A stretch of DNA of 64,000 nucleotides from Yoonia sp. BS5-3 (GCF_038069655.2 NZ_CP150951.2:1054001-1118000), one strand, 5' to 3'; shown: positions 39,619 through 49,352, counted from the first letter of the stretch. Notes: a model not told the origin generated them from the letters alone. Translations and numbers: made by a program.

Positions 39619-41397
39619 ATGAATTCTGACCTTCCAAACCCCACTTCGGTCCCGCATCTCAGCCCCGTTTTGCACAAAGCCCTTTGGCTTGGCCTTTTGG
39701 TGATCTTAGCGCTGGTTCTTCTGCCAACGCTAAGCAGATCCCATGTCGAAGGGTTCACCTACCTGACCGAGACGATGTCGTTGCTCTGGCGGGATGTGTC
39801 CGCGACAGACCCGATTTGGGACATTTCCTATCGCTATTTCTATGTCTCGCGGCCTGGAACAATCTGGTTGATGGCGCCGCTGTCGGCGCTTGTGCCCGGC
39901 GCGGGCTATGATCTGCTGATGTGGATCATGATGCCAGCCGCATTTAGCGGGTTGATCGTGCTAACCAAGTTGTGGACCGGTGCGACCTGGCTGGGCTGCA
40001 CCGCAGCACTGTTGTTTATCCCGCTGATGTTGGATGTGCAGTTTTTCCACAATGACAATCTGGCGGCCTTCAGCTTTGCGGTATGGGGATTGGCCCTTGT
40101 GACCTGGTCCAAACGCGGCATTGCGATCTTTGCTGCGGGCATGTTTTTGGCGATTGCGATACTGTGCAGGCTCGACCAGCTTCTCTTGCTGCCCCTGTTT
40201 TTCGGCATCGCGGTGATTGGGGCACCGCGGATCAGTGTCGCGGCGCTGCGGGTGGGACTGATGGCGGCAGGCGTGCTGGCCATGCACGGGCTTGCCGCTT
40301 TGCTCGACCCGCAAGTCGTGAATCTGTTCTACCGCATCGATGTTGTGACCGGAGCGGACGCGCTTTGGAGACGTGGTAATTTCTCATTTGGCATCAAAGT
40401 TCTGCGCGACAGTGCGGCCGCGATGCTCGCATTCGGAGCGGGTCTGCCCGCCATTTTGTATGGCTACAAGATACTGGCCGAACGGCGCCGTGACGCGCAA
40501 TCAGAAGGATTGCTTGCGCCAAACCATTTGCTGCTCTTGCTTTTGCTGATTTACCCGGTTTTGATCTACGGTGTGACTGTTGGGAAGTATTACGACCCGC
40601 GCGGCTTCATGACGGTTGTTCCCCTGATTGCCCCCGCAATCGCGTTGGCCATAGATCGCCACATCCTGCTGCCCATCAGCGATCACGATCCGAACGACCC
40701 GGAACAGCGCAAACTGCCTTTGGCGTTGATGCTGCTTTTTCTGGTCGTTCCAGGCGTGCCGCCCATCGCGGATTTCACTGCCATCCGCCCTGAATCCGAA
40801 AATGCCGTACCGACACTGACCGGACGGGTGTGGTACGGGCATAGCTGGCGACACTGGCAACAGGGTTTTGAGAGGGCAGAGGATGAAGCCACAGCGCTGA
40901 TGGACGCTGTCCAGGAAACATCCGAACCAGCCATCATCATATCGACCCAATGGACCCTTGATCGATTGTTGCAAAGCACGATGGCAACCCAGGGCTATCG
41001 GCCCGTACCATCACAGTTGGACGCATGTCAGGATTATGTAGAAGCCTGGCAAAAACCCGGTGGGTCAACGCTTTATCACTTGCGAACCCATGTGCCATTC
41101 TTCCCAAACGGAGAGGTCTACACAGCCGCCCTGTTCCAGTTATTTGGCGAAAATTGCATCAGACAATTCGACCCCAATCGGCGATTTACCATGACAACGA
41201 TTATTGCAGCCACCGCCGAAACCAAAAGAGAGATCACACTTACCCCCGAACCGGGTGGATTTTTCAAAGTACCGGACAGCGCCTTGGAAACACTGGCTGC
41301 CGACGCGTATGATACATTGGTCGAAGGTGATCCCGATATCGATGCCGTCGCTGAGGTGCTGCTCGGGCGGGCACATGCGGTTTTGAACGGCCAATAA
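39619..41397 (+). CDS. Large integral membrane protein, GT-C-like
   Basis: 592 residues with about ten hydrophobic helices in the first 380 residues and a soluble C-terminal third with four cysteines. The layout (acidic loop with YLTET and SHVEGF after the first helix, many helices, periplasmic tail) resembles GT-C glycosyltransferases or related lipid-linked sugar enzymes, but no catalytic motif is certain. Codon use fits the host. It follows coxI after 57 bases on the same strand but has no evident tie to CO oxidation. Confidence 0.65.
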   Translation: MNSDLPNPTSVPHLSPVLHKALWLGLLVILALVLLPTLSRSHVEGFTYLTETMSLLWRDVSATDPIWDISYRYFYVSRPGTIWLMAPLSALVPGAGYDLLMWIMMPAAFSGLIVLTKLWTGATWLGCTAALLFIPLMLDVQFFHNDNLAAFSFAVWGLALVTWSKRGIAIFAAGMFLAIAILCRLDQLLLLPLFFGIAVIGAPRISVAALRVGLMAAGVLAMHGLAALLDPQVVNLFYRIDVVTGADALWRRGNFSFGIKVLRDSAAAMLAFGAGLPAILYGYKILAERRRDAQSEGLLAPNHLLLLLLLIYPVLIYGVTVGKYYDPRGFMTVVPLIAPAIALAIDRHILLPISDHDPNDPEQRKLPLALMLLFLVVPGVPPIADFTAIRPESENAVPTLTGRVWYGHSWRHWQQGFERAEDEATALMDAVQETSEPAIIISTQWTLDRLLQSTMATQGYRPVPSQLDACQDYVEAWQKPGGSTLYHLRTHVPFFPNGEVYTAALFQLFGENCIRQFDPNRRFTMTTIIAATAETKREITLTPEPGGFFKVPDSALETLAADAYDTLVEGDPDIDAVAEVLLGRAHAVLNGQ

Positions 41398-41413
41398 GGC
41401 GCTGCGGGGTCGG

Positions 41414-42439
41414 TTAATCACCCCCTGTTTGATAAACCCACACCCCATCCGCGTTCAGGTGCCGGGTGGCGCGCCCCGCAAGGTAGAGGTGATTGACATG
41501 GGCCACGGCCTCAACCAAGGCCAGCCCGTATTCCCCTTCGCCAATGCTGCGCTTGAATAGCGCTGGAAAACACGCGGTTGCGCTTTGGGGTATGGTCAGA
41601 AATTCTGACAAACGGCGCAGCGCGCTGTGGTGATTGTCGATCAACTGACGCAAGCGCAGGGGCAGCCCCTTATAGGGCAGTTTGTGGCCACCCAGAACCA
41701 GCTGATCTTCACGGGCGAAGTCCTGAAACCGCTCACAGCTTTCCAGCCATTCGGCGACCGGGTCGGCCTCTGGCTCGGTCGGGTAGACGCCCAGATTGGG
41801 GCTTATCGAGGGCAGCAGCTGGTCGCCGCCGATCACCAGATTGTCGTCCCGGCTCCAGAAGGTGGCATGTGCAGGCGCATGGCCATTGCCCATGCGGATG
41901 TCCCAGGTGCGGCCGCCCATCTGGATCGTGCCGCCCTCGATCAAACCGGTGAAGCCAAGGGGCAGCGGATCAACGCAATCGATGAAGTTGAACGGTCGCT
42001 CGGCCTGACGTTTAGCCAGAAGGGCGGGGTCCATGCCGGCGCGTTTGTAGAATGTCATCGTCTCGGGTGGGGGGGTGGCCTGTTCATCCAGTGTCAGCAT
42101 CCGGGTCATCAGCCAGGCGGTACGTGACATCTGTAAATCCGACCCTTTACCGACAAAATATCCCGCCATGCCCACATGGTCAGGATGATGGTGGGTGACG
42201 ACAGTGCGGGTGACAGGTTTTCCTGCGAGCGGGCCGCTCAGCAGGGCCTCCCAAATCGCTTTTGTGCGTTTGGAGGACATGCCCGTGTCGATGATTGTCC
42301 AGCCATCCCCGTCATCCAGCGCATAGACATTCACATGGTCCAGTGCCATTGGCAGCGGAAGTCTGATCCAAAGGACGCCTTCGGCGACTTCAATGATTGC
42401 GCCTTCGGCGGGGGGCGTATCCCAGGGGTAAGTGATCAT
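41414..42439 (-). CDS. MBL-fold metallo-hydrolase
   Basis: 341-residue metallo-beta-lactamase-fold hydrolase. The binuclear zinc motif THHHPDHVG lies near residue 83, and GHAPAHATFW and GGHKLPYKG supply later ligands. The N-terminal half is the MBL domain; a helical C-terminal extension follows (about residues 255-341), as in thioesterase- or lactonase-like members. It is the last gene of a three-gene minus-strand run with a sulfotransferase and an acyl-CoA dehydrogenase. Confidence 0.88.
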   Translation of the reverse strand: MITYPWDTPPAEGAIIEVAEGVLWIRLPLPMALDHVNVYALDDGDGWTIIDTGMSSKRTKAIWEALLSGPLAGKPVTRTVVTHHHPDHVGMAGYFVGKGSDLQMSRTAWLMTRMLTLDEQATPPPETMTFYKRAGMDPALLAKRQAERPFNFIDCVDPLPLGFTGLIEGGTIQMGGRTWDIRMGNGHAPAHATFWSRDDNLVIGGDQLLPSISPNLGVYPTEPEADPVAEWLESCERFQDFAREDQLVLGGHKLPYKGLPLRLRQLIDNHHSALRRLSEFLTIPQSATACFPALFKRSIGEGEYGLALVEAVAHVNHLYLAGRATRHLNADGVWVYQTGGD

Positions 42440-42448
42440 GGGACCGGG

Positions 42449-43228
42449 TTACGTGCCCGGCGCGGCGGGGGCAAGCCCGGCCTCTTCCCGAAAACGTGCG
42501 GCCCAATCGGCATTGCGTGCATCGCTCAGGCGGGCTGTGCCAGGTCTGATGCCGTCAGCCTTGCGCTCATCACAGCCCAGGAAGTGCAGAACACGGCGCA
42601 ATTGGTCGTTCGGGTCCTGCGCAAGGTCTTCATAGGCCACTTGCAGCGGCGTGATGTTTTGCCCGTCGAACCAGCTGTTCCAATTGCCATGCCCGACGCT
42701 GACTTCTTCATAGATCGCGTGGATTGCATCAAAATCATAGTCAGGCTCAGCTGGCGGTCGGGTCCGTTCCAGCTCGGACCCATCCGCGTTGCGATGCCAA
42801 AGCCCGGATTGATCAGCGATAACGTAAGAGACGGCTTCGGCCACCAGATCGCGGCGGGCGAGATGGATGAACTTCAAGGGCCCGAAGGCAGCTTGCAACC
42901 GATCAAGGTCTGTTTGGGCCGCGGGGAAGAGGACCCCGAGCCGTTGAATGAAATCAGGCACATTGTTCTGCCACATGATCCGCATGCCGAAACACCCCGT
43001 ATTGGCGCTGCCATGGGTTAGGGCCGCATCAATGTAGGATTGGTCAAAGTCATCCAAACTGGGCGCAGGAACGTCCCACTCTGCCGCGAAATCCGCCAGG
43101 GATTGCGGCCGAAAGAACGAATTCGGCTTGCCCGCCACCCCGGTTTGGCTGAGCAGATCACATAGCAGCGTGCTGCCACTGCGCGGCATGGTGCAAATCA
43201 GATAGCCCTGTTCAGGCCGCAAGATCAT
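42449..43228 (-). CDS. Stf0 family sulfotransferase
   Basis: 259-residue sulfotransferase that would use PAPS as donor. The 5'-phosphosulfate loop TMPRSGSTLLCDLL is near the N-terminus, and HLARRDLVAEAVSYV is the 3'-phosphate-binding stretch. Stf0 is the trehalose 2-sulfotransferase of mycobacteria; homologues in marine alphaproteobacteria have unknown acceptors. Its start overlaps the acyl-CoA dehydrogenase stop by 17 bases, which indicates coupled expression. Confidence 0.88.
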   Translation of the reverse strand: MILRPEQGYLICTMPRSGSTLLCDLLSQTGVAGKPNSFFRPQSLADFAAEWDVPAPSLDDFDQSYIDAALTHGSANTGCFGMRIMWQNNVPDFIQRLGVLFPAAQTDLDRLQAAFGPLKFIHLARRDLVAEAVSYVIADQSGLWHRNADGSELERTRPPAEPDYDFDAIHAIYEEVSVGHGNWNSWFDGQNITPLQVAYEDLAQDPNDQLRRVLHFLGCDERKADGIRPGTARLSDARNADWAARFREEAGLAPAAPGT

Positions 43229-44915
43229 CGGCGCTGATCGCCATCAAATCATCGGCCCCTTCACGCACATGCGCCAAAAGGCTGGCATGTTCGGGCAGCA
43301 GCCGCTTGATGTAAAAGCGCGCCAATTTGATCCTTACAGCATCCCCGGCCATCGCCGCGCTTAGATGCGCATGCCCGCCCAGCACCCGCGCAAAGGCCCG
43401 CAAATAGGGCACGGCACCGGCAAACCGTTGGGTCAGATCATCTTGTTCGACCAGCCATTCGGTTGTCTCGCGCAAGGTTTCGGCGGCCTGCCAGACAGCT
43501 TCGGCCAGATCCGGATAAGTGCCTTTGGCAGCTTCTGCGCCTTGCTCGATTTCTTCAAGAAGGCGAAAGGCGGCCTCGCCCCCGTCCATCAATTTACGCG
43601 CCACAAGGTCCATGGCCTGGATGCCGTTGGTGCCTTCGTAAATGGCCGTCACCCGCACGTCGCGGCTGAATTGGGCGGCGCCGGTTTCCTCGATAAAGCC
43701 CATGCCACCATGGACTTGCACCCCCGTGCTGGACACGTCGATGCCCACATCTGTACCGAAGGCTTTGCCAATCGGCGTCAAGAACGCGGCGCGCGCTTTC
43801 CAGCCCGCATCGCCGGTGGCTGTTGTCATATCAATCGCAACCGCGTTCATCATCGCGATGGCCCGGGCCGCAAAAACATCGGCCTTCATCGTGCTCAGCA
43901 TCCGGCGGACATCGGCGTGTTCGATGATCGCACCTGAACCCGGCGCTTTGCCCTGTTTGCGTTCCTGCGCATAGGCGATGGCATGCTGCAACGCGCCCTC
44001 GGCGGCGCCAATGCCCTGCACGCCAACCCCAAGCCGGGCGTTGTTCATCATGGTGAACATCGCGGCCATACCGCCATGCTCCGGCCCCACCAGCCAGCCC
44101 TGCGCGCCGGAATATTCCATCACAGCCGTGGGCGAGCCATGCAGACCCATTTTATGTTCCAGGCTGACGACGCGCAGATCGTTTTGCTTGCCGGGATTGC
44201 CCTCTGAATCAGGGATGTATTTCGGCACCATGAACAGACTGATCCCTTTGGTCCCAGGTACCCCGTCCGGCAGGCGTGCCAATACCAGATGGCAGACATT
44301 TTCGGTGAAATCATTATCACCCCAGCTGATATAAATCTTCTGGCCAGTGACCGCATAGGTCCCGTCGCCATTGGGCTCGGCCTTTGCGCGCAGCGCGCCC
44401 ACATCTGACCCTGCCTGCGGCTCGGTCAGGTTCATCGTGCCACACCATTCGCCCGAGATCAGCTTGGGCAAATAAGTTTCCTTCAACGCGTCGCTGGCGT
44501 GATGCTCAAGCGCTTCGATCTGGCCTTGGGTCATCAGCGGGTTCAACTGCAGCGACAAACACGCCCCGGCCATCATTTCATTGACAGCGGTCGTCAAGGT
44601 CATGGGCAGGCCCATGCCGCCATGCTCGGCCCCTGCTGACATGCCGATCCAACCGCCCTCGGCAATGGCTTTATAGCCATCTGCAAAGCCCGGCGACGTG
44701 CGTACGATCCCGTTCTCCAGATGCGCCGGATGCAGATCGCCGTTGCGGTTCAGCGGGGCCAGGATATCGTCGCACATCTTCCCCGCCTCGGACAGGATCG
44801 CATCAACCATATCGGGGGTACTTTCGGCGAAGCGATCTGTTTTTGCGACCTCTTCAAAGCCGATGACGTGGTCCATCAGGAAACGATAATCGCCAGTGGG
44901 CGCACGATAAGGCAT
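43212..44915 (-). CDS. Acyl-CoA dehydrogenase with C-terminal extension (DmdC-like group)
   Basis: 567-residue flavin dehydrogenase of the long FadE5/DmdC type: N-terminal domain from MPYRAPTGDYRFLMD, FAD/substrate region MNLTEPQAGSDVG, the conserved HKMGLHGSPT, and a C-terminal helical extension. DmdC oxidises 3-methylmercaptopropionyl-CoA in DMSP demethylation, and other members act on fatty acyl-CoAs; the substrate here is not decided. The start at 44915 has AAAACAAT only and no strong SD, but the N-terminus fits homologues. Divergent from the tsaC gene 115 bases away. Confidence 0.85.
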   Translation of the reverse strand: MPYRAPTGDYRFLMDHVIGFEEVAKTDRFAESTPDMVDAILSEAGKMCDDILAPLNRNGDLHPAHLENGIVRTSPGFADGYKAIAEGGWIGMSAGAEHGGMGLPMTLTTAVNEMMAGACLSLQLNPLMTQGQIEALEHHASDALKETYLPKLISGEWCGTMNLTEPQAGSDVGALRAKAEPNGDGTYAVTGQKIYISWGDNDFTENVCHLVLARLPDGVPGTKGISLFMVPKYIPDSEGNPGKQNDLRVVSLEHKMGLHGSPTAVMEYSGAQGWLVGPEHGGMAAMFTMMNNARLGVGVQGIGAAEGALQHAIAYAQERKQGKAPGSGAIIEHADVRRMLSTMKADVFAARAIAMMNAVAIDMTTATGDAGWKARAAFLTPIGKAFGTDVGIDVSSTGVQVHGGMGFIEETGAAQFSRDVRVTAIYEGTNGIQAMDLVARKLMDGGEAAFRLLEEIEQGAEAAKGTYPDLAEAVWQAAETLRETTEWLVEQDDLTQRFAGAVPYLRAFARVLGGHAHLSAAMAGDAVRIKLARFYIKRLLPEHASLLAHVREGADDLMAISADDLAA

Positions 44916-45030
44916 TGTTTTATCTCCGAATTTCGCGACCGCTTGGCAAATCTGGCGCGCGAGTCTATGCATCTAAAACTTGCGTCCAATCTACCCAAGC
45001 CCCGCGACCCATCAACCAAAACGCCACGTC

Positions 45031-45978
45031 ATGACCAAAGCGCCGTTCCAGATATTCCAGCCAGACCCCGCCGGATTGGCCAGCGCCGCCGCGCTGTTGC
45101 AGGCCGGTGGGCTGGTGTCCTTTCCGACTGAGACGGTCTACGGGCTGGGGGCTGACGCCCGCGATGACAAGGCTGTTGCCGGTATCTATGCCGCTAAAGG
45201 CCGCCCTAGTTTCAATCCGCTGATCGTGCATCTGGCCAGTTTGCAGGAAGCTGAAAATCTTTGTGTTTTCAATGATCAAGCCCAACGGCTGGCGGGTGCA
45301 TTCTGGCCCGGCGCCCTGACATTGGTGCTGCCGCTGAAACCGAATGCAGGGATATCAAAGCTGGTGACAGCAGGTTTGCAGACATTGGCCGTCCGGGTGC
45401 CGGATCATCCTGTTGCGCAGGGGCTGCTGCGTGCCTTTGCGGGGCCTGTGGCAGCCCCATCGGCCAATCCGTCGGGGCGTGTCAGCCCGACCACTGCGGT
45501 GCATGTGGTGGATGGTTTATCACATAAGATCAATGGGTTGATTGATGGCGGCGCGTGCGCTGTTGGGCTGGAATCAACCATCGTTTCCTGCGTTGCACAG
45601 CCCAGCCTGCTGCGCGCGGGTGGTATCCCGGTTGAAGCGCTTGAGGCATGCCTTGGCGCGCCGCTCAGCCGCCCATCTGACCCTGCAACGCCGGTCGCGC
45701 CGGGGCAGCTGGCCTCGCATTATGCGCCGAAGGGCACTGTGCGTCTGAACGCGGTGGATATCCATAAGGATGAGGTTTTACTGGGGTTTGGCCCGGTTGA
45801 GGCGACACTGAACCTGTCCCCATCCGGCGATCTGACCGAGGCCGCAGCGCGGCTTTTTGACTGCCTGCACAAGCTGGATGCGATTGGGGCAGAAAAGATC
45901 GCCGTCTCGCCCATCCCGGAAGAAGGACTAGGGCGGGCGATCAACGACCGGCTAAGGCGGGCCGCTGCGCCGCGCTGA
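45031..45978 (+). CDS. tsaC: L-threonylcarbamoyladenylate synthase (Sua5/YrdC)
   Basis: 315-residue enzyme that makes threonylcarbamoyl-AMP from Thr, bicarbonate and ATP for the t6A37 modification of ANN-decoding tRNAs. The YrdC domain carries LVSFPTETVYGLGADA, KGRPSFNPLIVHL and APSANPSG; the C-terminal Sua5 domain (SHYAPKG and following) makes it the long form. ATG 45031 is chosen to match the family start. A GTAC motif lies just past the stop. Confidence 0.95.
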   Translation: MTKAPFQIFQPDPAGLASAAALLQAGGLVSFPTETVYGLGADARDDKAVAGIYAAKGRPSFNPLIVHLASLQEAENLCVFNDQAQRLAGAFWPGALTLVLPLKPNAGISKLVTAGLQTLAVRVPDHPVAQGLLRAFAGPVAAPSANPSGRVSPTTAVHVVDGLSHKINGLIDGGACAVGLESTIVSCVAQPSLLRAGGIPVEALEACLGAPLSRPSDPATPVAPGQLASHYAPKGTVRLNAVDIHKDEVLLGFGPVEATLNLSPSGDLTEAAARLFDCLHKLDAIGAEKIAVSPIPEEGLGRAINDRLRRAAAPR

Positions 45979-45986
45979 CATATCGC

Positions 45987-46018
45987 GTACAGAATGCGTA
46001 CATACCGCGTATGTACGC
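45987..46018. promoter_or_regulatory. Three-box GTAC motif with 10-bp dyad
   Basis: GTAC at 45987, 45998 and 46013 (spacings 11 and 15). GCGTACATAC-CGC-GTATGTACGC (45996-46018) is a perfect dyad. It matches the copy at 56995 in reverse and shares the GTACAGAA half with the copy at 10141. It lies between two convergent genes, so it may not be a promoter element. Confidence 0.5.
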
Positions 46019-46056
46019 GCGGCGCCGCAGGCACGATGCACCCAGTCAACGCAGAA

Positions 46057-47346
46057 CTAACGTCTCATTTGCCGCGCCAGCAGCACCGCAAGAGCAGCAG
46101 CAACTGCAAGCCCGAGCGCCCCGGCGATCCAAGCGACACCCACGCCTTGCGTCTCGCCGACCGCGCCAAGGACAAGCAAGCCCATCATCGCACCGAGCTG
46201 TTTCAAAAGCGACTGAACCGACAGGATGGTAGAGCGGCGGTTGTCCGGCGCATGGGCATGCAGGATACTTGCGGCAGGTGACTCGGAGATTCCCAGCAAG
46301 ACCGAAAAAATGAGGAATACGACGATAAAGCCCAAAAGAGACGCCTGCAGGGCGAGCGTAATTTGACAAAGGATAAGCGCCGCAAGAACCGCCGCGAGCG
46401 TCACCGCGTGACGGCGTCTCAACAGGCGACCAACCGGTCCGGCAAGGCTCGCGCCCGCGGCAATCGCCAAAAAATATCCGGCAGTCAAAAGCCCCACGAT
46501 GGCCGCCGCGCGTTCGGGATCAAGCATCGTTTGCACCACAGTGGGCCAAAGCACCTCGACCGGATTGGTGGCGAACAGCATGAGTGTCAGGATCGCCAGA
46601 AGCAGAAAAAGCGCATGGTGCGAGATCGCGAGCCGGGCACCATCGCCGATCGTGCGCGGGACGGCGCGTATCTCACGCAGAACAACTGCAGCATTCATCG
46701 GGCGGGCCGGTTCCCGGACCAAAAAGACCGTGTACACAATCACGCCCAGCGTGAGCAAAATGCCCGCAGCATATGACACGTCATAGACTGTGCGGCCAAT
46801 CAATGGGGCCGAAGGATCATTCCCGGACGCGAGGCCAGGAAGGAACCCGCCCATAATCGCGCCACATCCCAGACCTATGAAATTCGCTGTCTGCGCACGG
46901 GCGAGGAGTGGCTGGATTTCGACACCGGGCGCGCGAACATGCAGTTCTTCGACATACCAGGCATCGAGCGTTCCCGACCGCAATGCACGCCCCAAGCCGA
47001 CCAATCCGAACGACGCGGCAAGCGGCCAGAACGCGCCGGATATTATGAACACAGTGTATGCCATCAGGCTTGCAACCGTCGCGATCAGAAAGACCGGCTT
47101 GCGCCCCACGCCATCTGCAAGGCCGCCAAAGGGCAGCTCAGCGATCATGGCAACGGCGGCGTAGATGGCAAAAAGCGCACCAATCTGCGCAACATCCAAG
47201 CCGCGTCCTTGAAGGGCAAGAGCGGTCACGGCAACGATCACGCCCATAGCGAAACGATCTAGAAATTGGTGGCCTTGAAAAAGATACACATGCCGACGCG
47301 CGGAAACCGGCAGCTTTGCGAAGGGTACATATGTGTCAGACACCAT
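46057..47346 (-). CDS. MFS transporter
   Basis: 429-residue major facilitator with 12 predicted helices and a central loop near residues 200-220. The motif A-like FGGLADGVGRKPV lies between helices 2 and 3. An alternative ATG at 47382 adds 12 residues. It probably exports a drug or metabolite; the substrate is unknown. Its codon use and the surrounding gaps mark it as part of an accessory stretch (46-49 kb). Confidence 0.88.
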   Translation of the reverse strand: MVSDTYVPFAKLPVSARRHVYLFQGHQFLDRFAMGVIVAVTALALQGRGLDVAQIGALFAIYAAVAMIAELPFGGLADGVGRKPVFLIATVASLMAYTVFIISGAFWPLAASFGLVGLGRALRSGTLDAWYVEELHVRAPGVEIQPLLARAQTANFIGLGCGAIMGGFLPGLASGNDPSAPLIGRTVYDVSYAAGILLTLGVIVYTVFLVREPARPMNAAVVLREIRAVPRTIGDGARLAISHHALFLLLAILTLMLFATNPVEVLWPTVVQTMLDPERAAAIVGLLTAGYFLAIAAGASLAGPVGRLLRRRHAVTLAAVLAALILCQITLALQASLLGFIVVFLIFSVLLGISESPAASILHAHAPDNRRSTILSVQSLLKQLGAMMGLLVLGAVGETQGVGVAWIAGALGLAVAAALAVLLARQMRR

Positions 47347-47656
47347 ATCCGCGAACTTCAGTGACAAAGAAACAAAGTGCAACGGTCATTGTGGTATGTC
47401 TGCTGAAACAGGCATTCATGCAGGGTGTGTATGGGCTGACCGCCGACCTAAGCCGCGCAACGCCTCAAGGTCAGTGGGCAGCCCTTCAGCGGACATTATT
47501 CGAAGGATCGTCAAGGTCTTCTGGGCGGGACGAAGCTGCCGTCGGATCGAAGCGCAGCATTGGGAAATATTGGGCTCTGAGCAGACCTAAGTGACCTAAC
47601 CGAAGCGACGTCGCCTATTACACGAAAAGGAGCCATCAACAACTCAGGATACAAAG
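47347..47656. other. Intergenic stretch, no gene seen
   Basis: About 310 bases between the MFS start and the OMP terminator. It should hold the MFS promoter. Short open frames are present but lack starts with ribosome binding sites and resemble no family. No repeat or RNA gene is apparent. Confidence 0.5.
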
Positions 47657-47682
47657 TAAAAAGGGGCGCTCAAAGCGCCCCT
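47657..47682 (-). terminator. Rho-independent terminator of the OMP gene
   Basis: GGGGCGCT-CAA-AGCGCCCC (47663-47681) with a five-base A-run before it on the plus strand, that is a U-tract after the hairpin on the minus strand. Confidence 0.8.
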
Positions 47683-47713
47683 CATCTGAAGTCAGAATCC
47701 GTTCTGCTACCCT

Positions 47714-48427
47714 TCAGAACAGGTAGGCGAAGTTAATCCGCGCGATTGTCGCTGAATGAGATGTCAGGCCGCAATAGCTACATTGAGCTGCGGTGTCTGG
47801 GTCAATAAACTCATCGTTTTCCAATAGATGCAAAACGTCTGCTCCGATCGTGAACGTGTCAGAGATACGGTAGTCTACACCGACGCCAATCACAAAATTC
47901 TGAAAAGTACCTTCCGACCCAGATCCATTTTCGTCAAAGCTGCTCACTTCGGTCAAAGCGACGCCCGCAGTTGCGAAAGGGAGAATATCACCCATGTCAT
48001 ATCCGGCCCGACCGCGCAGTATTGTGACGCTCGTAACTTCGAGACCACACGTTTCGTCGAAGCAGCCGAATCCCGCTGTGCTGCCAACTGAACCGGAAAT
48101 GTCCCCAAACATCAGATCCCCTGCGACGCCGTACACGATGCTGCCGTTCTGCCAATCATAGCCAGCAGTTATACCGACGAGACTGCCATCGGCTTCCGGA
48201 TTTGGCAGGCTGCTTTTGTCAGGATCGGAACAGGATGCGAACGCCGCCCCATCGTCGCAGAAATACGAGGAGTGCGTCGCTGTACCCAGTGAGCCGCCTA
48301 CGTAAGCGCCCGACCAATCACTAGCGTGCGCAACTACAGCAGGTGCCGGCAGAATGTCGTTTGCGGACGCAGGAAAAGCAAATGCGACGATCGCAGTCAC
48401 CAGCGAAATTTTCTTCAGACTATTCAT
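47714..48427 (-). CDS. Outer-membrane beta-barrel protein (OmpA-like/Omp25 type)
   Basis: 237-residue exported protein: signal peptide of about 22 residues ending FPASA, then an eight-stranded small-porin-like barrel (SDWSGAYVGGSLG, GITAGYDWQ, GDLMFGDISG, and the C-terminal INFAYLF with a terminal phenylalanine, the BAM signal). Six cysteines in loops are unusual. This type is common in alphaproteobacterial outer membranes. Own terminator downstream. Confidence 0.88.
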   Translation of the reverse strand: MNSLKKISLVTAIVAFAFPASANDILPAPAVVAHASDWSGAYVGGSLGTATHSSYFCDDGAAFASCSDPDKSSLPNPEADGSLVGITAGYDWQNGSIVYGVAGDLMFGDISGSVGSTAGFGCFDETCGLEVTSVTILRGRAGYDMGDILPFATAGVALTEVSSFDENGSGSEGTFQNFVIGVGVDYRISDTFTIGADVLHLLENDEFIDPDTAAQCSYCGLTSHSATIARINFAYLF

Positions 48428-48868
48428 AATAATTCTCCGATAAATGTAATAGGCAAGTAACTGTAATCCTAATCGTAAAAGCAGGTAGTGCCGGAACTCA
48501 GTGTCGCTAAACTTCTCCGGATTGTGTCACATTTTTGCAACTGCGCCCCGTCCACGTTCCCGCTGTAACTTATTGGCTTTCTTGGCCTGCGACTGAATCA
48601 ACAACGCTTGGCATTGGTGCGAGCATTGCCAAGCTCGGCGGCTATTTCGGCGGAGCAGCCATTCGACGCATCACTTCGATGCGGACAGTTGGGCACTAAG
48701 CTGCCACCGGACGTCGGCCAGCAGCCAAGTCACCGCGTCAAGTGCCAAGAAAGCGGGTTTATGGGAAACCCTCGCATCATTTGATCTATCATGGCGGCTT
48801 GGTGGATATCAGACTGACGCGAGGGCCGCGCGCCCCGGGGAAAACCGTTCGGCGTTGATCCTAAGATG
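48428..48868. other. Intergenic stretch with possible transposase remnant
   Basis: About 440 bases between the OMP start and the hxlR stop. The plus-strand frame around 48615-48700 reads ASIAKLGGYFGG and stops soon after, which recalls the end of IS4-type transposases. It has no start, inverted repeats or neighbouring IS parts, so I call it only a possible remnant. Otherwise nothing recognisable. Confidence 0.35.
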
Positions 48869-49309
48869 CTAGGCCTGGCCCAAGGTCGCGGCGTTGACCC
48901 TATCGATTTCGGCTTCGTACCAGGCGATTGTTTCTTTGGGATGCGCGCGAAAGGCAGGTGCGAAGCTGTCAGGCGCCTCGGTGTTTTCGTCATATTCGGT
49001 CGACCAGACCATCATGCCCAGAAAGGCGGGCAGGAGCGCGCGCGCCTTGGCTGTGGGGATATAGCAGACTTTGCTTTTCTTCCGTGGATCGATGTGGCGT
49101 TCAAGCATGCCGCTTTCCTCAAGCTTTTGCAGACGCGTCGCCAATACGTTGGTTGCGATCCCCTCTTCAGAGCTCAGGAATTCCCCATAATAGCGTTTGC
49201 CATGCAACAAGACGTCGCGCAGCAGAACAAAGCTCCATTTATCGCCAAAGATGCCAGCCGCGTAGCGCACCGGGCAGCCGATCCAGGGTTTTTTCACTGT
49301 CTTAGCCAT
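48869..49309 (-). CDS. HxlR family transcriptional regulator
   Basis: 146-residue winged-helix regulator: CPVRYAAGIFGDKWSFVLLRDVLLHGKRYYGEF opens the DNA-binding domain (split by a redox-type Cys near residue 13), and GIATNVLATRLQKLEESGMLERH is the recognition part. HxlR proteins sense aldehydes, quinones or oxidants, often through that cysteine. ATG 49309 has GAGA at good distance; ATG 49318 is possible. Divergent from a VOC and a membrane gene, with two operator-like dyads between. Confidence 0.9.
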   Translation of the reverse strand: MAKTVKKPWIGCPVRYAAGIFGDKWSFVLLRDVLLHGKRYYGEFLSSEEGIATNVLATRLQKLEESGMLERHIDPRKKSKVCYIPTAKARALLPAFLGMMVWSTEYDENTEAPDSFAPAFRAHPKETIAWYEAEIDRVNAATLGQA

Positions 49310-49335
49310 GCGTCTCATATAGCGTATCAAATTTC

Positions 49336-49352
49336 ACTTGCAATTCACAAGT
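49336..49352. promoter_or_regulatory. HxlR operator candidate 1
   Basis: ACTTG-N7-CAAGT dyad, 17 bases, just upstream of the hxlR start. Confidence 0.55.
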
